Below, one piece after another: positions 30,485-37,264 of a stretch of 64,000 bases of DNA (the first letter of the stretch is position 1; each line of letters begins with the position of its first letter). The DNA lies in assembly GCA_008015235.1 (NCBI GenBank), contig SSFF01000004.1, positions 248,001 to 312,000 on the forward strand. Direction: 5' to 3'. The position numbers and the translations under genes are program-made. Under the pieces are notes generated by a model. The model searched no databases. It was not told where the DNA came from and saw only the letters and a list, made by a program, of their open reading frames with translations. The DNA is from Rhodoferax sp. (GTDB lineage: Bacteria; Pseudomonadota; Gammaproteobacteria; Burkholderiales; Burkholderiaceae_C).

Positions 30485-32791
30485 CTATATCTGCACGGGA
30501 ACCTGCACAGGAAGGTTGGAGCGCACCCAGTTGGTGGCGTTCAGTGCCTGAATGCCTTGTGAGTGGACATTGGGGTCGCCATCCAGTGAACGAAGCGTCA
30601 CGATGATGGCTACGCGCATTGCATCGTCCGGCTTCAGTTCAAAAGCACGTTGCACCATCTTTGCCTGCAGTGCCCAGGCGTCGCCACCCTGTATTCCTTC
30701 GGCAAACACCCTGCGCTGCGTCTTCACGGGGGACCATTTGCCACCATGCTCCACCTGCTGTATTTCGAGCCCGGTAGAACCCTTTTCACCATCCCATGGA
30801 ACGCGGCCGTTAAATCCACCATCTTCCACAAAGCCCCAGTTCAGTTCCAGGTTGGCCCGAATGTATTCGGCTCCATAGTTGCCATTCAGTGGCGGTGCGT
30901 ATGCCGCGGTAATGATCACTTCGCCGCGAAATTTCCCACCAGGAAGCAGTGCCTGGGGTACAGGGTAGGGGGTCTTTCTCCAGCGCATGCGCCCAGGCGT
31001 TAAGTGGGCCTCAAATGCCAGCGTGAAGCTGTCGTCCCGGTCGTACAGCACATCCAGCACATTGGATGGCAGGCCGGACCCGTGGTACTTGCGTTCCACC
31101 GGCGTGAACTCCGGGCTGCTGATCTGTGCCGCGTGGATGAGCAGTGCCTTCACCAGGTGGGGTGAAGGTGGTAGCGCAGCGTTGCCCTGCAGTGCTGCCC
31201 AGGTGTGGGCTGCCATGGCTGATGCCAATGGCGCTGCATAGCTCGTGCCGTAGCCATGGCCTATTTCATTTCCAGCGGTAAGCACTGCGATGCTGGTGTT
31301 ACCGGGTTTCCATGGGGCTTCCGGGTTTCCTGTGTGGTGGACATTTCCACCAAAGTGAACGATGTCCGGTTTGGGTGTAAACACAGGGCCCATGCCTCGT
31401 CTGCTGTAGGGGGCAGGCTCCCAGGCTCTCACTACCGTGTCAGCTGCATCTGCATGCGCCACAGAGCCTACAGTCAGCGCACGCACGGAATCGGCCGGGC
31501 TGGATATACGGTCTTCTCCACCAGCCAGTTCCGTGGGCCATGCCCGGCGAGGGTCTATTAAATGGTTCCCCGCAGCCACCACAAACAGCACCTGGAAGCG
31601 GTCGCTGAGCTCGTCCAATTTTTGGGCAAAGTCGCTGAATATGTGGTCAGAGCACGGTATCACTGAGCCGAGCGACAAATTCCACACTTTGATGTCTGGT
31701 CGGTTGGTGACTGCAGTTTCCAGATCCAGCATGAGGTCGCTGATTTGCGACGTCGAGGATTTCAGCCCAGTAACGTTGTGCACCAGGCAGGAGTAATCAG
31801 GGAAGTTGGGGTTCAGCCGAGAGCCTCCTGCGACAAGAGAGGCCACATTGCTGCCATGCTCGAAGTTCGTGTCCGGCGGCAGCACAAAGACTTCATTGCT
31901 GGTGACCCATCCTTGCAGCGTAGCGTGTCCCGGTGCTACCCCCGTATCAAACACGGCAACAGTGGGCAAGCCCGCTGTGGGAGCAGGGAAGTGCAGTGTT
32001 GGTGGGATGACCATTGCGGGCTGCCCTGTTGCCACCGGGCCTACCAGCTGGTCTGCGCTCAAGGTTCGAACTGCTGGGTGGTCTAGCAGATCATCCAAAC
32101 GCTCGTCACTTACGGCGTCAAGGTTGGGAAGCAGGATGACTTCCGACATCCCCAGTGTGATCGTGCGGGTGTGAATATTGAGCCGCGCCAGTTGCTCGTA
32201 CATGGCCGCGCGGGTAGCAATATCAATCTCCCGGTCGTAAAAGCGATGGGGGCGCAAGATGGCTTGCCCACGTTCACGTAGTGCGAGTGTCCCTTCGGGG
32301 TTCCTGCGGGCTCTACTCCAGGGCTCAATTCGCAGCAGCGTGCTCAAATTTGCCTTCAGCTTTCCATTGGGCCCATCAGCAATCAGGGCCCGTAGCTTGG
32401 TAAGCGCTGCAGCATTGGCACCCACCAGCATCTCGTCGATATTGGCGTGTCCAGCGGGTTGCAGGTTGGCGGCCTGGAGAAGTTTGAGCGGGCGGTGGCT
32501 TTTCGCTATGCCATCTTCGCGCAAGCGCAATACGGTACCAACGGGAAGGTTGGGGTAGCGTTCCAGGGTGGGCCCCAGTATTGCGCTTGTAATGTCCAGT
32601 GTTTCGTTGAGCGCAGTGCAGAATGCCTGGTCTACAGTCACCAGCTCTTTGCTTGGCCCTTGCGATCCGCCGTGCCCCTCGAGGTCATTAGGGCCGTGCG
32701 CAATGACAATAAACGGGTTCTCTGTATTGGGCGAGAGGTTACTTGGGTTGCCGTTTCTTCTTTCCTGGTTCTGCTTTTTCTTGGATGCCAT
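30485..32791 (-). CDS. ietS: S8 subtilisin-like serine protease, IetS-like
   Basis: Asp GLPTVAVFDTGVAPGHA, His HGSNVASLVAGG, Ser HGYGTSYAAPLASAMAAH; pairs with AAA+ ATPase. Confidence 0.85.
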   Translation of the reverse strand: MASKKKQNQERRNGNPSNLSPNTENPFIVIAHGPNDLEGHGGSQGPSKELVTVDQAFCTALNETLDITSAILGPTLERYPNLPVGTVLRLREDGIAKSHRPLKLLQAANLQPAGHANIDEMLVGANAAALTKLRALIADGPNGKLKANLSTLLRIEPWSRARRNPEGTLALRERGQAILRPHRFYDREIDIATRAAMYEQLARLNIHTRTITLGMSEVILLPNLDAVSDERLDDLLDHPAVRTLSADQLVGPVATGQPAMVIPPTLHFPAPTAGLPTVAVFDTGVAPGHATLQGWVTSNEVFVLPPDTNFEHGSNVASLVAGGSRLNPNFPDYSCLVHNVTGLKSSTSQISDLMLDLETAVTNRPDIKVWNLSLGSVIPCSDHIFSDFAQKLDELSDRFQVLFVVAAGNHLIDPRRAWPTELAGGEDRISSPADSVRALTVGSVAHADAADTVVRAWEPAPYSRRGMGPVFTPKPDIVHFGGNVHHTGNPEAPWKPGNTSIAVLTAGNEIGHGYGTSYAAPLASAMAAHTWAALQGNAALPPSPHLVKALLIHAAQISSPEFTPVERKYHGSGLPSNVLDVLYDRDDSFTLAFEAHLTPGRMRWRKTPYPVPQALLPGGKFRGEVIITAAYAPPLNGNYGAEYIRANLELNWGFVEDGGFNGRVPWDGEKGSTGLEIQQVEHGGKWSPVKTQRRVFAEGIQGGDAWALQAKMVQRAFELKPDDAMRVAIIVTLRSLDGDPNVHSQGIQALNATNWVRSNLPVQVPVQI

Positions 32792-33938
32792 CCCTGCTTC
32801 CTTTGTCTTCGTTTAAAAGGTTCTGTACCTGCCGTAATGGCAGATCGTACAAGGCTGCAAGCGCACGAAAAGTGAAGTGCGACTGCGCCCATGCTCTGAG
32901 CCAACGAATTTCTTGTTCTGTAGTGGTTAACCGCTCGCCCTTTGCCAGTGCCAAGGTCAACCCCAGTCTGCGCAGCAAGACAAGTTTTTGAGCCCGTGCC
33001 TGCCCTGCAAGCACAGCGGAACGCTTGGCGTCCAGACTCACGTGTTCAATGGTTGCGCCTGTCGCACCCTCTGAGAGGCTGGCCAGTTCTTTCCAGTCCA
33101 ATTCATCGGGGGCATAGCTGCCAAGTAACTTGCGCCACAGCCCCTCGCGCAGCGCAGTATCTGGTATGGGCATGGGTATGTGGAAAGGAAACCGCCGGTC
33201 AATGGCCGGATCCAGCAATTGCTCATGGTTCGTAGAGGCTACCAGCACGGTGCTGTCTGGCAGGGCATCCATGTTTTGCAGCAGGGCTATCACCACGCGC
33301 TGCAGTTCACCGATGTCGCGCTCATTCCCACGTGCGCCGGCAAGTGCGTCAAATTCGTCCAGGAACAGCACACAGGGCAGTTGCTGCGCGTAGTCGAATA
33401 CTCGGCGCAGGTTTCGGCTGGTCTGGCCTAGGAGGCTGCTCACCAGCGTATCGCATCGCACGGTCAGCAGCGGAAGCTTCAGGCGGGCGGCTATCCAGCG
33501 TGCAGTTTGCGTTTTCCCGGTTCCCGGCGGGCCATATATCAAAACCCTGTTGGGCATGGCCGCGCCAGCACGTTGCAGGGCATCGTGGTGCTCAACGCAT
33601 TGGATGAACTCGAGTAGCCGATTTTGTATGGCGTCCGGCAGCAGCACTTCGCTGGTTTCCAGCGTGGGCTGGCTGTAGTCCACGGTATTGAGGCGGCTGT
33701 CGTTGTCAGTTGGCATCTGCCCCAGCATGTGGCCATGCCCGGCACCTTGGGCGCTGGCCACAGCCATGGGGGCACGTGCCAAGCGCTCACGGATCATGCG
33801 TGCCTGCTGTTTCTCGCCATCGCTTTCCAGCTTGTCCGCCAGCAGGCCGGCGTAGCTGGTGGCCATGCTGGCATTCGCCTTGAGAGCGCCGTCCAGAATC
33901 TTCAGGACTTCGGAGAGGTGTTGCACGTGTTGATACAA
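32739..33938 (-). CDS. ietA: AAA+ ATPase, IetA-like
   Basis: VLIYGPPGTGKTQTARWIAARL Walker A, CVLFLDEFDAL Walker B, DRRFPFHIPMP; 53-bp overlap with protease gene; start codon (TTG) uncertain. Confidence 0.82.
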   Translation of the reverse strand: MYQHVQHLSEVLKILDGALKANASMATSYAGLLADKLESDGEKQQARMIRERLARAPMAVASAQGAGHGHMLGQMPTDNDSRLNTVDYSQPTLETSEVLLPDAIQNRLLEFIQCVEHHDALQRAGAAMPNRVLIYGPPGTGKTQTARWIAARLKLPLLTVRCDTLVSSLLGQTSRNLRRVFDYAQQLPCVLFLDEFDALAGARGNERDIGELQRVVIALLQNMDALPDSTVLVASTNHEQLLDPAIDRRFPFHIPMPIPDTALREGLWRKLLGSYAPDELDWKELASLSEGATGATIEHVSLDAKRSAVLAGQARAQKLVLLRRLGLTLALAKGERLTTTEQEIRWLRAWAQSHFTFRALAALYDLPLRQVQNLLNEDKGSRDGIQEKAEPGKKKRQPK

Positions 33939-33999
33939 AAAATTGGGGTTTTGTATCAGTTTACCCCATTCCTGTATCGAAAAACTGCTGTTTTGTATC
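33931..33999. promoter_or_regulatory. four phased TGTATC/GATACA sites at ietA start
   Basis: GATACA 33932; TGTATC 33952, 33973, 33994; TGATACAAAA...TTTTGTATCA inverted repeat 33931-33958. Confidence 0.55.
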
Positions 34000-34001
34000 G
34001 C

Positions 34002-34829
34002 TTATTGGCTTGCTTGTCTCACTGCGTCAAGTAACTGCCCCATGGTCTCAGGAGCATCTGGCAGGTCATATAGCTGGGTTTCACCACCTGGCATGTCGGC
34101 TACACGCATGAGGGTGAATCCGTCCAGAAGTTTCCCGCCCACGAGTTGGCGGTAGCTGGCTTGCAGTTTAGCCTCGGCCGGACTGGGCTGGCTTACAGCG
34201 TCGGAATTCTCCAGTAGTCCGATGTGGAATAGGGCGATGTTGCTTGTCATGGGCTGCCCCTGGTCGTCATGCTTTGTCAGCCAGCATTCACCCGCCAAAA
34301 AGGCCGGCTTGTAGAACCTGTCCAGGTCCGTTTTGAAGGTCTTGCACTCGATCAGTACTTTGGGTGCGCCGTCAGCGCCTAGAACCGCTATGTCCGCGAT
34401 GTGCTTGTTTTCAAGGCGATATTCCTCGCGCACTTGGCACTGCGGGCCGGCAATGTTTTTGATGGTCTCCACCATGACCCGCTTCAGTGCGGGCCGCATT
34501 CGCAGGTTTTCAACAGCAGCAGTTTGCGGGGAGACAACAAATACAGGGGCGTTTTGCTTCACCGACTTGGACAGCTCTTCGATCTCAGATGCGAGCCGCT
34601 GGCTAAAGTCGCCGACTGAAATGCCAATTAGCGTTGCAATTTTTGACGCGAAATCGCGGTTGATGGCCATTCGACCACCAATTCGTTGGGACAGGGCGCT
34701 TTGGCTGTATCCAAGTTTGAACGCAGCTTCTTCCTGCCTGATCCCCGTCTTTTCCTGCCAAGCATGAAACAGCGGTCGTAGTCGATCGGCATCAGCTTTT
34801 TGCTCTGGGGTGATTGGTCTTGTGGGCAT
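34002..34829 (-). CDS. HTH transcriptional repressor (CI position) with C-terminal PD-(D/E)XK nuclease-like domain
   Basis: HTH IRQEEAAFKLGYSQSALSQRIGGRMAINRDFASKIATLIG; then HIADIAVLGADGAPKVLIECKTFK. Confidence 0.65.
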   Translation of the reverse strand: MPTRPITPEQKADADRLRPLFHAWQEKTGIRQEEAAFKLGYSQSALSQRIGGRMAINRDFASKIATLIGISVGDFSQRLASEIEELSKSVKQNAPVFVVSPQTAAVENLRMRPALKRVMVETIKNIAGPQCQVREEYRLENKHIADIAVLGADGAPKVLIECKTFKTDLDRFYKPAFLAGECWLTKHDDQGQPMTSNIALFHIGLLENSDAVSQPSPAEAKLQASYRQLVGGKLLDGFTLMRVADMPGGETQLYDLPDAPETMGQLLDAVRQASQ

Positions 34830-34843
34830 ATCGCAGAACCGTA

Positions 34844-34906
34844 TTAGTCACGGGGGCTTGTGGCAATTAGTCGGACTGTCATATACTTAGATTTAAGTCG
34901 GACTAA
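34844..34906. promoter_or_regulatory. OR-like operator cluster between repressor and Cro-like genes
   Basis: TTAGTC half-site (34844-34849), TTAGTCGGACTGT (34867-34879), TAAGTCGGACTAA (34894-34906). Confidence 0.75.
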
Positions 34907-34916
34907 TATTTGCATC

Positions 34917-35165
34917 ATGAACACCATCAAAACCATCCGAGAGCGCCTTGGCGTCACCCAGGCGGTGCTGGCGCAGGCTGTGGGTCGTACGCAGGGAAAC
35001 GTAGCGTTCTACGAGCGTGGCCAAAGCGTGCCATCCGACGTAGCCAAGCGTCTGATCGTGTTTGCATCTGAACGTGGTGTCGTTCTGTCCTACGAAGACA
35101 TCTACGGCCCAGCCCTCGCAAACAGTGCGCAAGCGGCTACCGAAACCGTAGTGCAGGGGGTGTGA
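34917..35165 (+). CDS. Cro-like XRE-family regulator
   Basis: MNTIKTIRERLGVTQAVLAQAVGRTQGNVAFYERGQSVPSDVAKRLI. Confidence 0.85.
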   Translation: MNTIKTIRERLGVTQAVLAQAVGRTQGNVAFYERGQSVPSDVAKRLIVFASERGVVLSYEDIYGPALANSAQAATETVVQGV

Positions 35166-35170
35166 TGCGC

Positions 35171-35443
35171 TTAGGTCTCGATCTTTGTCTCGGTGTAGCT
35201 GCAGGCATCGCAGCCAAATGTGACGTCCAGCCCACCCATGTCGCCAAACGTTTTGTTGGGTGCGCTTTTGATCTTGCGCCAGCGTCCGATCGCGCAGCTT
35301 GGGCAAGTAGGCAGTTGCGTCGTGCTGCCAAGGCGCGTCTCCAGCACTGCAATGCGGCGCTCCAGCTCCGGCACCTTGCGGGCAGCGGCAACCACTTGCT
35401 GCCATTCCACCAGTTTTTTCAGTGATTCGAGTAGGCCCACCAT
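35171..35443 (-). CDS. small zinc-ribbon-like protein
   Basis: LPTCPSCAIGRWRKIKSAPNKTFGDMGGLDVTFGCDACSYTE. Confidence 0.6.
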   Translation of the reverse strand: MVGLLESLKKLVEWQQVVAAARKVPELERRIAVLETRLGSTTQLPTCPSCAIGRWRKIKSAPNKTFGDMGGLDVTFGCDACSYTETKIET

Positions 35444-35699
35444 GAAAACTCCCTTCGAGAAATTGAATGTGACCCATTGTGATGCTGTAGGCGTCAGCAA
35501 GGTGCGCCTGCACCATCAGTCCATCCAGGTGTGCCACTTGAGCAACGGCAATACGGTGTTGACCTGCAGCGAGTCGGGCCGTGATCCGGTGCTTTTCGAA
35601 TTGACGCCGTCCCAGCGCCAGCATTTCATCGGCCTTCTTTCTCCAGCCCTCGCCAACACCGCACAACCAGCTACTGAAAACGTAGCGCAGGGGGCCTGA
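35442..35699 (+). CDS. hypothetical phage protein with repeat-derived C-terminus
   Basis: MKTPFEKLNVTHCDAVGVSKVRLHHQSIQVCHLSNGNTVLT...SPALANTAQPATENVAQGA. Confidence 0.55.
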   Translation: MKTPFEKLNVTHCDAVGVSKVRLHHQSIQVCHLSNGNTVLTCSESGRDPVLFELTPSQRQHFIGLLSPALANTAQPATENVAQGA

Positions 35700-35707
35700 T
35701 GCAATCG

Positions 35708-35923
35708 CTAGTGCTCTGCTTCGCCCTCTTCGGGATTGCGGGCTCGAAAGCTCACGCTCACCTGCAGGCTGGATTCGCCCGCCGTCAGCACGCCACCAGT
35801 GTGCTGGGCTGCCTCCAGCGTCACATCTGCCCATTGGTTGCACAGCTCGGTCAATGCCTGCGCAATGGCCAGTTCGATTCTTTCCTTCGGGATGTTCGCA
35901 AGGGGGTGATTGGTGTTTGACAT
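35708..35923 (-). CDS. hypothetical phage protein
   Basis: MSNTNHPLANIPKERIELAIAQALTELCNQWADVTLEAAQHTGG... Confidence 0.55.
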   Translation of the reverse strand: MSNTNHPLANIPKERIELAIAQALTELCNQWADVTLEAAQHTGGVLTAGESSLQVSVSFRARNPEEGEAEH

Positions 35924-36046
35924 AGCTTTTATCAGTGTAGCCCGCGTAAACATTGCGCAGCCAGCTACCGAAAACGTAGCGAAGGTGGTGTGAGATGAAG
36001 GATCGCAAACCAATCGCGATTGACGCGCCTGCTGACCACGAGCAGG

Positions 36047-36289
36047 TTATTGATACGGTACGTCGCTCTGCGCGCTGCCATCTCCCATGTACAGACGCAG
36101 AAGTGGCCCGCGCTCCGTGTATTCCCAGACCCGAGCTGTTACCACGTATTGGCGTCCGCCAAAGCGCACTAGGTCGCCTTGTGCGGGCGGTACTTGCAAG
36201 CCTGGCCAGAAGTTGGGGACGGTAGTGCCATTCTTGCGAATCAGATCCAGGTCGTCTGGTGAGAACGACATCACGACTTGCAGTTCCAT
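36047..36289 (-). CDS. hypothetical phage protein
   Basis: MELQVVMSFSPDDLDLIRKNGTTVPNFWPGLQVPPAQGDLVRFGGRQYVVTARVWEYTERG. Confidence 0.6.
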   Translation of the reverse strand: MELQVVMSFSPDDLDLIRKNGTTVPNFWPGLQVPPAQGDLVRFGGRQYVVTARVWEYTERGPLLRLYMGDGSAQSDVPYQ

Positions 36290-36360
36290 TTTGGGTAACC
36301 CCCTGGTGAAGTTGGTGTGCTGGGAATCCATCAGTGTAGCCAGCGGGGTTGCCCGCCAGT

Positions 36361-36573
36361 TCAGGAGTGGTGCACATGCGTGAAGCCCTCCCATTTCAGT
36401 ACCAGGGGCTCAAACGTGCCCAGGTAACCGCCAAAGCTGCGGCGCGCTTTTTCCATCGTTTCGTGGCTCGGAGCACTTTGGGGTTGTCTCGCTCCGTGTC
36501 TTTGGGCCTGCCCGGCTTCTTGCTGGGCGGGCTGCTTTTTGTTTTCTGACTGATTCGCAGGGAGTGTGTTCAT
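36361..36573 (-). CDS. hypothetical phage protein
   Basis: MNTLPANQSENKKQPAQQEAGQ...; divergent from CII-like gene. Confidence 0.45.
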   Translation of the reverse strand: MNTLPANQSENKKQPAQQEAGQAQRHGARQPQSAPSHETMEKARRSFGGYLGTFEPLVLKWEGFTHVHHS

Positions 36574-37264
36574 GAGAGCAAGTGTGGCCCTTCGCGGCAT
36601 TTCAGAAAACGGCGAATCCATTGGCGCCGGCAACATCGACCCAGCCACCATGGCCCCGCTCGATGCGGCCTACCACACGGCCCACCAGTACAAGGGTGGG
36701 GTGCATGCCCTGGCCCTGAGCATGGGGGTGTCCGGCAACGTGTTGCAGAACAAGGTCAACCCCAACAACACCACGCACCACCTGACGCTGGCCGAAGCCG
36801 TGGCCATGATGGACCTGGCCGACAACGATGCCATCTTGATGTCAATGGCTGCGCACCGTGGCTACGACCTGATGCAGACCATCCCGGTCAACACCGGCAA
36901 CCCCGTGTCCCTGTATTGGCAGGCAGCAGCTGCACAGGCGGACTTCATGCAGGCTGCATCCGATGCGCTTGAGCATGGCGCTACGACCAATGCGCTGCGC
37001 AACGCACGCAACCGGGCAGTCGATGCCATGGCCCACATGAACAACCTACTGGCAGCCCTCGCTGCCACCGTCCCCACAGCACCCAAAGAGGTGCAACAAC
37101 CCCGTCCCCCATCAATGGGGAAAGGCCACGAAATGACGCAGCGAAACACTTCAACTCGTTCACCTCATGGGGCCACCCCCGGCTTTGGGTCCTTCCGCAA
37201 AGAGCGGCGTGAGGGTAATTCGAACCCCTCGCGGCGTGTAGATAGTGAGGCTGGAAGTTACTGA
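36572..37264 (+). CDS. CII-like phage regulatory protein
   Basis: YHTAHQYKGGVHALALSMGVSGNVLQNKVNPNNTTHHLTLAEAVAMMDLADNDAIL. Confidence 0.75.
   Translation: MRASVALRGISENGESIGAGNIDPATMAPLDAAYHTAHQYKGGVHALALSMGVSGNVLQNKVNPNNTTHHLTLAEAVAMMDLADNDAILMSMAAHRGYDLMQTIPVNTGNPVSLYWQAAAAQADFMQAASDALEHGATTNALRNARNRAVDAMAHMNNLLAALAATVPTAPKEVQQPRPPSMGKGHEMTQRNTSTRSPHGATPGFGSFRKERREGNSNPSRRVDSEAGSY

Noticed and set aside
35995-36225. 76-aa plus-strand ORF
   Set aside because: Mostly antisense to the more protein-like 36047-36289 gene; only its first ~25 residues look plausible.
36328-36370. Additional copy of the dispersed TAGCCCGC repeat
   Set aside because: Only the leading TCAGTGTAGCC-GCG portion matches; too short to count as a full copy.
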